Position numbers and translations under genes: made by a program. A DNA stretch of 64,000 nucleotides. Source: Byssochlamys sp. IMV 00236. Its lineage: Eukaryota; Ascomycota; Eurotiomycetes; Eurotiales; Thermoascaceae. Below are positions 1 to 11,037 of this stretch, one piece after another; the stretch's first letter is position 1, and each line of letters starts with the position of its first letter. The stretch covers positions 248,001 to 312,000 of the forward strand of contig MSJH02000629.1 of NCBI GenBank assembly GCA_001931875.2, in the 5' to 3' direction. The notes below the pieces were generated by a model that was not told the origin of the DNA, ran no database searches, and saw only the letters and a program-made list of their open reading frames with translations.

Positions 1-140
1 TGGAAAGAAAATGGGCAATGCTGGTACGTTTTTGTTATGGATGGCTTTTTCTTTTGAGTTCGGATCAACTGACAAGTTATCTAGCTATATTCGGTGCTGG
101 TGCCACAATTGGTTCAAACATCGTTAATGGCATCTTCTGA
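1..140 (+). CDS. 3' end of an unidentified gene (partial)
   Basis: The first 140 bases read as the last two exons of a plus-strand gene cut by the window edge. Exon 1..23 and exon 85..140 are joined across an intron at 24..84 (GTACGT donor, CTGACA branch-like site, TCTAG acceptor). The join keeps one frame and ends in TGA at 138-140. The visible C-terminus is small and glycine/alanine-rich, ending GAGATIGSNIVNGIF, which could be an amphipathic or membrane-embedded helix. I do not recognise the family with certainty. The evidence is the clean intron and the open frame on both sides; the rest of the protein lies outside the window. Confidence 0.5.
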   Translation, partial: ERKWAMLVRFCYGWLFLLSSDQLTSYLAIFGAGATIGSNIVNGIF

Positions 141-974
141 ACTTCTTATGGTGAGGTTATTATCTGACCGCACTCAGAATGGATTGTTACAATGTGCTGG
201 AACAGGGTAGCACTGGGATTTCACATGCAATGGCGTTGGCGGGTTTTGAATTGGGTTCTCCGCTGTGTCTAGTGTGGGCCATATTTGGCTCAGTTGGTAC
301 AGAACACAGACTGATAAATATTGATGACTATTGCTTAATTTCTGGGATTCCTTGATGTCCATGGGCCGCAGTAACCGATCACTCTCGGTTGTTGTTGTGG
401 AAGCTGCGTGTATGCACACTTAACTTAAGATGGGCTGATGACTCACATAAGACACTTGCGTCTAACTGGTGAGTAAACCGGTTGTTCTCCTAGATGCTAG
501 ATACATCTGTAAATCGTCTCGATAAGTATTATATGGAAGATCCGATCACAACGAATACTGGCAATATTCATTGGGGCTTGGGGAAAATACTAATCGCGCC
601 CTTACGGTGCATCTTCTGGGTATAGCCCCGCCGACTCTACTAACAACACCAAGCTGATCCTCGGCATATGTTTCATCCTATAGAATCGGTCCTCTAAGCG
701 CCAGCACCAAGTGGGAGATATGGCACGTCGCAGGGAAGGCTGCGGCACATCCCGCATTGGGTTGAACCTGTGCAGGGAACTGGGCATCATCGTGGCACAG
801 TCAGTTTCAGCTCACGAACTTGACGCCCACAAACAGCGTACAGAACATGGATTTTCTAGCCCACCGTGTCAGCGCCATGTTGTATTTATTTAGCTCCCTT
901 TATCATGATCATCCCATAGTCAGAAAGACGCCGGTGGTAACTGCTTTGTTTCCAGTCTGTCTTCTCTTTGAGAC
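141..974. other. Intergenic region, nothing recognised
   Basis: This stretch lies between the partial gene and the ankyrin gene. Only short unsupported reading frames occur. It probably holds the terminator of the first gene and the promoter of the second. Confidence 0.5.
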
Positions 975-3900
975 ATGATGAGAGCGCTCTTTCTTCTGTT
1001 AATACCCTGCCTAATACCCGGTGTCTTTGCGGACGATTGGGATGATTTTACAAATAACCTTGCAACTGATTTGGTAACTAGCCAGCATATTCGCATCATA
1101 GAACTGTACTAATCTCTCTCTAGGCCCCGCTTATCAGTTTGTTTGGAGAACAGGTGACAAAGCAATTTCTCTCCGAGTCACTCAATGTGCTAGATAATTA
1201 TATTTTTGCGCTGGCCCCCTTGGGTATTCTTACTGCTATTGTGTCTGTGATCCGCGTATGTGGGAATTCTAGCCTCCGCGCTTTCATTGGGAGGGCGCAT
1301 GAGGGCCCCGGGGAAGCAGAGCATGAGCTCTTATCATGTGTATCTGAGACGACAGCTGAGCTATTCAATGATGGAGGCATTTCAAGGGTCTTTGGGAGAC
1401 CCAAGATTCTGGAAGTTGTGGCATGGGAAGATGATCTTTCCACAAACCATGGTAAGACTCAACTTGCGACCCTTCGTGGCGCCGTGAAAAAAGGAATCTG
1501 GAACGGACATCTGGCGGATGCCGGCAGTGAAGACCCATTCGAGTTTGATATTCCGAACTTGTCTTTGAACATGGGTATAAAGCGGAGGAGTCAATTTTGG
1601 TTTTACACCGCCGCACTGGTTGGATCTATCCTGCAAATAGGTAACTTCTTACAGGTTTATTTCTTGATGGAAATATCCCATTGCTAAATACACTATTCTA
1701 GGTATCATTGTGTTTGCCGCCCTTACCGTATTCATGTTTCCGCAACACTTCAAAAAGGATGGAAAGGCAGTCGCGGACTATGCCTTCCCTCTTTTCTTCA
1801 TTGGCACATCTCTACTTTGTGTCGGAATGTTCCTGTGCGCTTTCATGATCGAGCGGTCATCGACAGAGTACTATTACCATCCCCAAAAGAAGTGTAAGAT
1901 ATATTGGCTGCAGCAAGGTGGTCAACAGGTCGGAGACCAAGTTTTTGGGGCTTTTCTAGGAATGCGGGAAAGGGGTGATGGTTGCTCAACTAAGGAGCTA
2001 CCATATATCAAATCTTTGAGAAATGACAATTACCGCAACAAGGATACTTGGCTTCTGACAGCAGTTTTCTTGACTACGGCTGGATTCGTCTGCCAATTTG
2101 TCGGTCTTCGAGGTTTGCACTCCTCAATCACTCTCGCGCAGCTAGGATCAACGCTCTTAATGGCTATCATCCGGACAAGTCTTCGCACGCAAAGAACCGA
2201 CCTTGATGATAACCTCCTTTCCAGCGAAGAACGGAGGCTGAATTCTATCAGGAATCAAGAGTTAGACTGCTTCTCTTTCCACCTGGAGAATATAAAATCT
2301 TTTCTCGTCTCTGGACAGGTCGATCAGCCCCATCGACAGTCAAGTTCCCGAAATTCTGATACGAAAGAAGGTCAAGGCCGGCAAATCATTGAAACCAGAG
2401 CACATCTTGCGGCTCTCACTCATTCTGAAAAGAAAGAGCGTGACTCTGCTTGGGACGATATCCCAACTCGAAACGTCGCGATCAACCTCAGAAATGCCAT
2501 TCAAGAGACAATGGAGCTTGTGTCTTCATGGTCAAATAAGCGCCTTAGTTCCTATAAATTCGGTATATCTTTGCAATCCCAATCAGCCGATAGACCGGAC
2601 GGTTCTGTTGTGGAAAAATATGATATACATCTGCGCAAAACAGACGGCAGTATGCATTGGGAAGTTGATGCAGCGGTGTTAGAAGCAATAGTTGGGTTAT
2701 GGACATGGTCTCTGCTCTATTCAGACCATGACATTCCGTGGGAAGGGCCTTTCTATCGAATAATCGGACAGGATCACCAAGAAGCCTCAGAAGAGGAAAC
2801 TTTGCTGGTCTACTATAAATGGATTCTCAGGCATACGCCAGCACTACTGGTTCTTTCACACTCAATCCCATTATCTCGAGGAATGTTCGGATACCGTATT
2901 ACTCCAGCAGCCGGGGCCACAACGTGGAGTATTCTCGCCATGAGGACACACAACCCTTTACATTTGATGACAGCGCAGGATATCTACATATACTTTCTGA
3001 ATTCAGCATTCGGTTTACTTTCGGAGTTAGGCGGGGAGACGGGAATCTTGCCAAACGGAGTCAGTTTCGTTGCTCACAGCAGCCGAATAGAACAATTAGT
3101 TCGTTGCTTCGAGGCCAATCACCTAGGAAGTCGGCAAGATGCTTTATTGTGCATAGTGCCAGCATTGCGGAGACGAGGAATATTACCTGAACTTTCTGCA
3201 GATTCACCCCCCGTCAGGCAGCAGGTCGAAAAATACATCGCAGCTGGCGAATGGAGTGAAGCATTTTCCTTGCTTCAATGGTTCTGCGAACGTTCAGGAG
3301 GAACGGAATTTGAACGTTCGGCTGACGAGATGGGCTATCTCTGTTGCCGGGCAATGCTGAGCCCAGATAGTAATATCCGCGCCGAAGGCTTCAAGCGCGT
3401 CTCAACAGCCATAAAATACGATCCGTGGACAGAACGTTTCCACGATATAGCCGCACAGCGCCCATCAAATTGGGTATTGTGTGAAAAGGAGTCTTCTTAC
3501 TGGGATAATTTCTCCCAACAACTCGGGTGGGTTGCGTGGCATATGGCGAAGCGGCTACGCAAGCAGTCATTTTTAGATACCCTTGTGGCGCTTGGTATCC
3601 AAGAAGACATTATAAACGGAGGGACAGAGGATGAAAACACGGAAACAGGACGACTCGCAGTGCTGCATTGGCTTACCGAAGGTGACTATGAGGTTTTCGA
3701 GCAAGAAATATCCGGGAAATCGATGGTGTTATGTTTAGAATGGCTCACGGGACATCAGCACGAGTCATTATTATACTGGCTGGTGACCAGATGGACAGCA
3801 GTTGGTATGCTGTGTCAGCCATTTCTTCACACAGCAATGCGTATAGCGACCAGGAGTGAATCAGACACAGCACTACGGATAATGTGTCGACATGGGGCAG

Positions 3901-4520
3901 ATATAAATGCCAGACTAAATGCAGACCGTGCCGCGAATATCATACGCAGTACAACCCTCTTGATCGACATGATTGTGGAGGACGATGAGAGAGCTGTTCT
4001 TAAACTGCTGCAGAATGGGGCCGATGCGAATGCAGAGTTGAGAACAGTGACTCCATTAATGCTTGCCGCTGAGCGCTCGGTCAAGATAACGGAGTTACTT
4101 CTGCAATACGGTGCGGACCTCAATGCACGCCCCAACATGGAAGAGACTGCACTGAACAGGGCGGCAATAAATAATCGTCTCGACGTGGTCGCGCTTCTTC
4201 TCGACAAGGGGGCCGACATTGACACTCCAGGCATTAACGGAATGACTCCGCTCCTATCAGCAGTGTCCGAGGGATATATAGAATTGGCAGAATTTCTGAT
4301 CGTAAAGGGTGCTAATGTGGACGCACAGACTACAGATGATGGAATGACTGCGCTGATGCTAGCCTTCAAAGAAGGTCGGGCATCTATAGCCTCCTTATTA
4401 GTGAGTAGGGGCTGTGACATACGCAAGAAGGATAGCGAGGGCTACACCGCTAGCGATTGGGCGAGACGGGCAGGACAGGAGGAAAATTATATAGCTCTCC
4501 TACATTCGAGGCCGGAATAA
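975..4520 (+). CDS. Multi-pass membrane protein with C-terminal ankyrin repeats
   Basis: Predicted protein of 1144 residues from exons 975..1073, 1124..1640 and 1702..4520; both introns have good signals (TACTAAT branch in the first) and preserve frame. The chosen ATG gives a hydrophobic signal peptide of about 19 residues ending near VFA, followed by an acidic DDWDDF stretch. Hydrophobic segments lie near residues 60-78, 190-218, 232-254 and 318-340. A long soluble middle follows, and about six ankyrin repeats (HGADINA, NGADANA, YGADLNA, KGADIDT, KGANVDA, RGCDIRK) fill roughly residues 925-1130. It resembles a family abundant in Aspergillus and annotated only as ankyrin repeat proteins. Function is unknown; a sensor or scaffold at a membrane is inference. 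No NACHT or NB-ARC motif was seen. Confidence 0.85.
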
Positions 4521-5517
4521 ATGATTCAATGCAGGTTCTTGCAATACTAGTCTCTATTTTACTATTTATTGTACGCGGAGATCGGACGGACATCTGAGCG
4601 TCGTAATATATTAAACAAGAGTTATCATGGTGGGCACATACTCCGTACTCAGTGTAAGGCTACTCAGTTAAGCAGTCGAAATGTCGAAGGTAATGGAAAA
4701 TGCAATGACGAAGACCGTGTCTGTTGCTGACAGTCACTCTAGGTCTATAAAAGGCTGCTTGGGATTAGCGCTCCTTGCTACGATCTTCGACGCGTACAAG
4801 AATAGCTGTTGCACATTGCCAATCTAATAGGGGCCCCTCAACAAGCTTGATCTCTGCCTCTCTCCGCCGTTAGCCCCCTGGAGTTGTTTCACAACGCCCA
4901 GCATGCATCGGTCACATCTGTTTCTTGGTGCGCCGTGCGGAGACAATCAATGTGATTATTGGTGAGAGCGTTGCTTTAGGGGATTGTGAGCGCTAACTCC
5001 AGGGCCAATCACACTGCCCAACAGCCTCATCAGGATCGATCAACTCCCCGCTGGCTTGCGATCGGTCGCTCTCGTGCCTCTATTAACCGCCTGCCAGGGT
5101 CTATTCGGAGGCCATCTAGCAGTCAGCCCTGTTGATTTTGCTAGGCTCCTGTAGCTGTCCGATTTTGGGGACGCAATGATAAAGCGAATGGCTTCCGCCT
5201 TGCGCTTCAAGTCCTTGTTGAATATCTTTCCATCATCAGGCTTGTTCTATATGTTCTGACCCCAACGTCTAGACCACTGCTAGGTATAGCGAGCTTGTTG
5301 CTTGCAGAAGCACTGACTTCGTGTACCCCACCTTTTCTCTCTTTCAGTTGTTCCTGTATCAGTTATATATATATCGCCTAGTTATTCCACATCCCTTGGT
5401 CCATTCGCTGCTGATCTGCAGCTATTTGGTGTGAAGTTCTATCTTCGCAGGTATTGCTGCGCAGGCTACGCAGGCTTCGTTCTTGCGATATCTCAGGAAG
5501 CAAATTCTACATCCACC
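4521..5517. other. Intergenic region with promoter-like elements
   Basis: No gene is recognised. A TATA-like TATAAAAGG lies near 4746 with only a very short frame after it. A T/C-rich stretch and an alternating TA tract near 5364-5373 precede the AIM24-family gene and are probably its promoter and leader. Confidence 0.4.
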
Positions 5518-6826
5518 ATGGCAACATATACTCAGGTGCCTCACTTCTCACGTAAGTCGTGTTATCTTCGCGATCTGCCAGCCAAGTGATGTTGTATACT
5601 CATTATTAGCCAGCCCCTCCCAGTTCTGGAAGTAAGTGCTTATACTGTTACCGTGACACGACCCAAGTATTGGAGAATCTCCTAACAATGTTAGCATTTC
5701 CGCCGCCTCCTCAAGCCTCCCCAAGATTTCCTCCTCAAGCTTCATCGGGATATCCGCAAGCCTCTCCAGGATTTCCTCCTCCAAACTTTAGTTATCCACC
5801 GCCGCCGACGCATGCATCTCCTCTGAACGGTGCATATCCCCCTCCACCACCATCTGTGAGTCCGCCATCCACCGAGATTACTGCACATGCATCGAATGAT
5901 GCATCGTACTCGACAACATCGATTTCCCCACCGCCTAGATCGCCATCCATCAGTATGAAAATGCAGCAAATGCCTGGTGGTGCACCGCCGTTCGGACAAT
6001 TCACAGGGGCCGTATCTACTGCACAAGACGACGTGGGAACTTTCAATGGTGGAAGCTATAGGATTAGCCATCGGGATAGTAACTCCCTCCTAACCTTGCA
6101 ATTGGCGGCTGGATGCCCAATATCGGCAAAACCAGGTAAGATTGGCCTTCTGTTGTGTGTTGATTTATTTGCCTTCTAATCATACTGCGGGACGACAGGA
6201 GCCATGATTGCGATGTCCCCGACGATAACGCTCAAAGGTAGTGTTAATCTGGGCGTACTAAAACTACTCGCGGGTTTCAGTTTAACCGTATCTGAATATA
6301 CCGGACCTGGAGAACTGCTTCTTGCCCCATCTACACTCGGCGACATCACTGTGCTTCGTTTCAGCGGCTCTGAAGAATGGAGAATTGGGAAGCATTCTTT
6401 CCTAGCGGCAACTTCTGCCATCAAGAAAGATCATGAATCTCAGGACCTCTCCAAGGGTATGTTCTCTGGTGTGGGTTTCTTCATATACAAGATTTCTGGG
6501 GTTGGTCTTGTCTGGTTACAGAGTTTCGGTGCGATTATCAAGAAAGATGTAAGTCGATTTTGATCCCACGTATTCGGAGCCGTTCTTATTCATACTGATG
6601 CGATTGACGCTAGCTTGTCGAGGGAGAGTCCTATTATATCGACAACGGTCATGTCGTGGCTTGGAACTGCAAGTTTAAGATGGAGCGCGTCGCTTCCGGC
6701 GGTATTATCTCGGCCGTTAGTTCGAAAGAAGGTCTTGCTTGCAGATTTATTGGTCCCGGGTCCGTTTACATACAGACAAGAAACATGAAAGTCTTCGCTG
6801 CGCAGTTACAAGCATACAGTGGTTGA
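5518..6826 (+). CDS. AIM24-family protein with proline-rich N-terminus
   Basis: Five exons (5518..5551, 5614..5631, 5695..6135, 6199..6548, 6614..6826) give 351 residues. The C-terminal two thirds, from about residue 115, match the AIM24/DUF124 beta-rich fold: a [10 protein letters not shown] start, [20 protein letters not shown]-like turns, and an FGAI...[16 protein letters not shown] stretch. In yeast, AIM24 is an inner mitochondrial membrane protein that supports MICOS and respiratory function. This protein instead has about 100 residues rich in Pro, Ser and Tyr before the domain and no obvious presequence, so a mitochondrial location is not shown here. Exon 2 is an 18-base micro-exon, chosen because the other nearby acceptor breaks the frame. 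Confidence 0.82.
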
Positions 6827-7942
6827 TCTCGAGGATGAACCTTGTTCTTCCGCAACCGGGAGAAAAAAAAAGAGTGGAAGGAATTATTGCAACTGATATG
6901 TTTAGGATGGGCGCTGGATATTACTTTTTTTTTTTCGCGGAAATCTACTTTCTCTGCATGCCTTTCATATCCTATATGACTCTTTATGATTCGTGACGAT
7001 ATCTTTTTGTATTTCGAGAACTACTTTTTTTTACCATTTTCTATATACCCGTCTATATATGACACTCTCATTCAGAAAACCAGCTTCGGTATTTATTATC
7101 CTTGCGTTCTAGTAAAAGATTGATATCCAACATCGCGAGTCATAGATTTAGCCACTCTCTAATAGTATTGACAGGAACTGGACACAAGTCGAGTTCCGCT
7201 GGGACATTTCACGTACCATCAGACGAGAACTTCGAACAAGCTCTCAACAATCAGTAAGAAAACAAAGCCCTAACTCTATTTTTACTCTACAACCATGGAT
7301 TCCACCGGCGAACAAACTTCGTCGCCTGAAGGATGCTGCTTGGTTTCAGTCGACAAGTACTTTCGGGATATATTGAGTACTAGGCTGATAGACCAGAAAT
7401 AAAAATGCAGCGATTTTCTTATTTTTTTTTTCTCGTAGTGTTTCTATGGGCCCAAGAGGATCATGGCGATCTTCGGCAAATCCCCGGGGAGACAAGACAG
7501 AGATCATAATCATGCATCGGCTTCAAATCTCATGTAACATGGTATCCTCCTATACACTTCCACTGAAAAGAGGCTGGAGGAGAAAGGAAGTATGATACGA
7601 AGACGCAAATAGAAAGAAAAACAGCTCGCAGGTACCCCATTGAGCTGCTGAACTGAATGGGAGTGAATCTAATTCTTATCCATTGTCATCCACTTTGCCA
7701 TACCGTTATTTCCATTCCCATGTCTTACATTTTGTTCAACGATTCCGATTCTCCACACCCTCATGATAGAAATTTTTGAGCGTCATCAGGCTTGACATCA
7801 ACCTCGGAATCATTCGTTCAGTCCGTTCCCAGTCCACCACAAATGCTTGGTAAAAAGTGCACGCGAGAGAACACCCAAAAATATGATAGAAACTGGCCAC
7901 GCCATCTCCAAGCGAAAGAAAATCGAAGAGCAAGCGACAAGC
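6827..7942. other. Intergenic region between AIM24-like and eIF2-beta
   Basis: T-rich runs near 6923 and 7025 look like 3' untranslated sequence. A 35-codon frame at 7295..7402 begins with an ATG in fair context but has no recognisable similarity and no supporting intron. Nothing else is seen. Confidence 0.4.
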
Positions 7943-9240
7943 TTAACCCTGTCTCTTTCTGCGACCGACCTGTCCACGGAAACCAGTCTTGATGGCCGTG
8001 ACGGAACGACGGGATCCGCAAGAGTTGCAGGTAACGAAGTAGAGACGGTTTTCACCCTTGTTGAGCTCGGTGTCGGGACTGCGGCAGGTCTTGCAGGTAA
8101 CGTATTCAACTGAAAATCAGACTTGTTAGCTACTGATTATCTTGGAGAAGTTAGACAAAGGGACGTTAGCATACCGATATATCTTCGAAGAACGTTCTCG
8201 ATCTGCTTCTGCTGGAAACGACCCTTGATAACCAGACGTCTGCTTCCGTCCACACTTCCGCTGGTACCCAATTCGGCGAACAGGAACTGCATGACGTGGT
8301 CGTCCGAACGCTTCATACGCTTGCAGATATCGGCGATATTGGCGAAAATGGTACGACGGTTACCTTCACGCAGACACTGAGGCGGGGGAATCTTGTATGA
8401 TTTGGAACCGCTGGACAGCAGATCGGGGTGGTGACTCTGGATGAGGGAGAAGAAGCGCTTGACGAGCAGCTGGTAAGGGATCGCTTGTGTCGAGTCGTGT
8501 TGCCAGATACCAGTTCCAGCCTCGAGGTCACCTTCCGGTACCTCCTCAGCCTTTTCCTCTGCACCCTCCTCCGCGACACCGGCTTCAGCGAGCTTGGCCT
8601 CGAAATCATCAACCTTCTTGACCTTCTTGGTCTTCTTCTTCTTCAAGGCGCTGAGGTCAAGCTCTCCATCGGCTGCTGGTGCGGCCTCCTCGCCCTCTGC
8701 AGACTCTTCCTTGGGCTTCTTCGTCTTTTTCTTTTTTGACAGACCCTTGAAAAGCTCTGTCACTTCATCGACGTCCTTGTCCGGCGACGCTGGTCCTTCG
8801 CATCGACGTTAGAGAAATCCGACGCACATGATTTGGGGCGAGATAAAAGAACAAAACTCACCAGCAGAATGCTTCTCAGCCGTCACCTTATCCTCAGCAT
8901 GGCTGGCTTCTCTGATCTCGCCGTTGGCATCCATGATTGTTGCACCTTCGCTAAAGGCTACGGACTTGCGGTGTTTCGGAGGCGCGGTCTGAACTTCCTT
9001 CACCGGGCAAGAAAATGAGTCAGTAAAGGGCACAAGAGTAAGTGAAGAGTCGTCTGGTGCTGGCTAGGTTGAGCGCAACCACCTGCTAGAGACACGAGAG
9101 CCCGGGAAGTGGGTATGGTGGCAACGCAAGCGTGGTGTTGCCGAGGGGTAGTAGTATTATTATGAGAGGCGTGGGTTTAAAGAAAATGTGGGAGGCTCAA
9201 TCGGCAAAAGGGAGAGGGTGTGACGTACAGTTTCCGCCAT
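7943..9240 (-). CDS. SUI3: Translation initiation factor eIF2 subunit beta
   Basis: Four exons on the minus strand (9229..9240, 8862..8997, 8175..8795, 7943..8109) give 311 residues, close to other fungal eIF2-beta proteins. eIF2-beta is part of the eIF2 heterotrimer that brings initiator Met-tRNA to the 40S subunit, and it contacts eIF5 and eIF2B through lysine blocks. Two such blocks are visible ([10 protein letters not shown] and [11 protein letters not shown]). The core eIF2B/eIF5 domain follows ([19 protein letters not shown], then the [12 protein letters not shown] region). The C-terminal zinc finger is complete: CKTC at 262-265 and CNSC at 284-287. The first coding exon holds only Met-Ala-Glu-Thr, a 12-base exon chosen because it joins in frame to the conserved N-terminal exon. 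Confidence 0.95.
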
Positions 9241-9676
9241 ATTGGTTTGCACTGAGAGATGCGAACAACAACCAGCACGATCGATGATAGGATCCGTATG
9301 CGAAGAGGCACGGCGAACAAGGAGAATAAGACTGAAGGATACTTCTCACTCGATGACTCGAATCTCCTGGACTGCGATGGCAATCGGTTTATCGCCCGTC
9401 CCTCTCACGTGATCTCTTTGGGCCAAAAAGGCAGGAGTAATCGTATTACCGTAATCTTGTAATCACGTGCCTCCGCGCTTGACGTCGTGAGGAGACATCA
9501 ACATCGAGCTCACTGCTGGCTTCGTTCGGGATCTACCTGCACAAACAAGAGTCTGCTCATGCTCGAATTCATTTGCGGGCGGTAGGGCGGCTGCCGCGGT
9601 GTCTGGTCCGTCATTCAAACACGAATCCTCGTTGCCTTCTCCCCACTGCTCAGCTTCTTGCTACACCACTATCACC
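9241..9676. promoter_or_regulatory. Divergent promoter region, eIF2-beta / Mim2-like
   Basis: This 436-base stretch separates two divergently transcribed genes and must hold both promoters. It contains two CACGTG-like/TCACGTG motifs near 9407 and 9463. No TATA box is clear. Confidence 0.4.
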
Positions 9677-10130
9677 ATGTCTACCTCCGGCCCATCCCCG
9701 GGATACTCCCCCTCCGCCTCGGCTTATATGGTCTCCTCAAACTACAACACATACCACTCTAACTCAGATGATGAGGTAGCTTCATTGCCTTCTGAGTCCA
9801 CCAGCGGTTCCGACGTCGGGTCGCTGTCAGACGACGACTATTCGGATGCAGACGAGGAATGGAAAGAAAGTATCCAGCAACTGGAATTGCTGTTGACGAT
9901 GGTCCTAGTTCCGTTTATTGGGAAATACATGGGTAGGCGATGCGCCTATTGGGGTATGTTCCCATTGCATTGCAAATAAAGCTCCTCTGGAGTTAGAATC
10001 GCTTGACTAATGGGTTGTCCCTGCAGGATGGACAAAGTTCATGGAATGGAAATACCCCGTGGAGATTGTCGTGACAAACAAAGCTGCTTTCAAAGGCACT
10101 GGAGCTGTTGAGGCTGCGTCATCATTGTGA
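9677..10130 (+). CDS. Mim2-like mitochondrial outer-membrane import protein
   Basis: Two exons (9677..9953 and 10027..10130) give 126 residues. The N-terminal 60 residues are Ser/Asp-rich and acidic. A single hydrophobic helix at about 68-88 (LELLLTMVLVPFIGKYMGRR) is followed by a conserved AYWGWTKFMEWKYP stretch that spans the intron junction. This layout is that of Mim2, which with Mim1 forms the outer-membrane complex that inserts alpha-helical proteins and assists Tom complex assembly. Length and architecture fit the family. The tail after WKYP is short and unremarkable. Confidence 0.78.
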
Positions 10131-10684
10131 TTATCCCTGTAGGGAATCTTCAACCGTTCATAGAAGTTTTCGCCATGAGCGATGGGATCTGGCGTACGGT
10201 TTTACGCGGGTGGATGAAGTCCTAATGTTCATAAGTCTTAGAAGCATCGTGCTTGCGCAAATATACATTTGCAGAATTAATCAAAGCAGCTCTTCCAATC
10301 AGTTGAAGTTTCCAAGCACTGCAAACCTTCGCGGCCCTGTTTGGCCATGCGTTGGAGGCTAGGAATTATACATTGAAATCAACTAGAACCAAGACCAAAC
10401 TAACATCTTGCATGAATGTTGACTTTTACTGGTAGGTACTGAGAGAAGAGAGCTTCATAGGTGGTGTTAAACGCAGGGGCCTTTGATCTATCTGATTAGA
10501 AACAGACAAACGAGGACACGTGATGCAATGGTTATTCTGGAACAACCTCAGGGCCCCATCAGACATCCGGTCTTGAACTGATCTATCAATCCCATGCTGT
10601 TAAATCAGACCAGTCCTGGCATAATAAGTTGCAGAATGGCCAGCAAAATATCACTATGCTTTTCAATCCTTCCAAAGAGCGGCC
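10131..10684. other. Intergenic region, nothing recognised
   Basis: Only short frames without supporting splice signals or recognisable motifs occur here. Confidence 0.4.
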
Positions 10685-11029
10685 TCACTTCTCGCTGGTA
10701 TGCTTTGCCATTTTGGCTACTCTCTCGGCGTTTTCTTTTGCAGCTCTCTTCCGCACTTCAATTGTCTCGGAGCTCCCAAATGGTATACCCATCTCCGCTA
10801 GAGCAGGTCTGGCAAAATATGAGGGGTCACTACAACCGTCAGGAGCCAAGAAACGCTCCAATGGACTCTCCTGGAACAACTCCTGCCTTGGTCTAAACAA
10901 CTTCAGGGCATCTGAGCTCTGTCCTTCATCTTTCCTATGAGCGAGTGCACCCGTTTCATTCGCAGCTCGGGATGACGGATCTTGATAATGAGACATGGCC
11001 ATCCCGAGCTGCGAATGGAAGAGACACAC
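10685..11029 (-). CDS. Uncertain open reading frame, possibly a gene fragment
   Basis: An open frame of 114 codons runs on the minus strand to a TGA at 10685. Its composition looks protein-like (acidic/basic mix, ending in a Lys/Arg/Ala-rich helix such as RKRAAKENAERVAKMAK), but no family is recognised. A second frame upstream (11135..11296) ends at a good GTAAGC donor, but the best acceptor leads into an in-frame stop, so I could not make a clean spliced gene. The two arms of a large inverted repeat lie inside the beginning of the frame. It may be a decayed gene or a chance frame. Confidence 0.25.
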   Translation of the reverse strand: MCLFHSQLGMAMSHYQDPSSRAANETGALAHRKDEGQSSDALKLFRPRQELFQESPLERFLAPDGCSDPSYFARPALAEMGIPFGSSETIEVRKRAAKENAERVAKMAKHTSEK

Positions 11030-11037
11030 TCGCTCAT
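10937..11037. repeat. Interrupted inverted repeat (hairpin)
   Basis: Bases 10957-10974 (cattcgcagctcgggatg) are the exact reverse complement of 11000-11017. Further out, 10937-10947 (atgagcgagtg) is the exact reverse complement of 11027-11037. Between inner and outer stems lies a symmetric nine-base mismatch on each side, and the central loop is 25 bases. In total 29 of 38 positions pair. Confidence 0.9.

Noticed and set aside
3827..4426. Minus-strand frame of 199 codons opposite the ankyrin gene
   Set aside because: It is the antisense shadow of the ankyrin-repeat coding sequence and has no features of its own.
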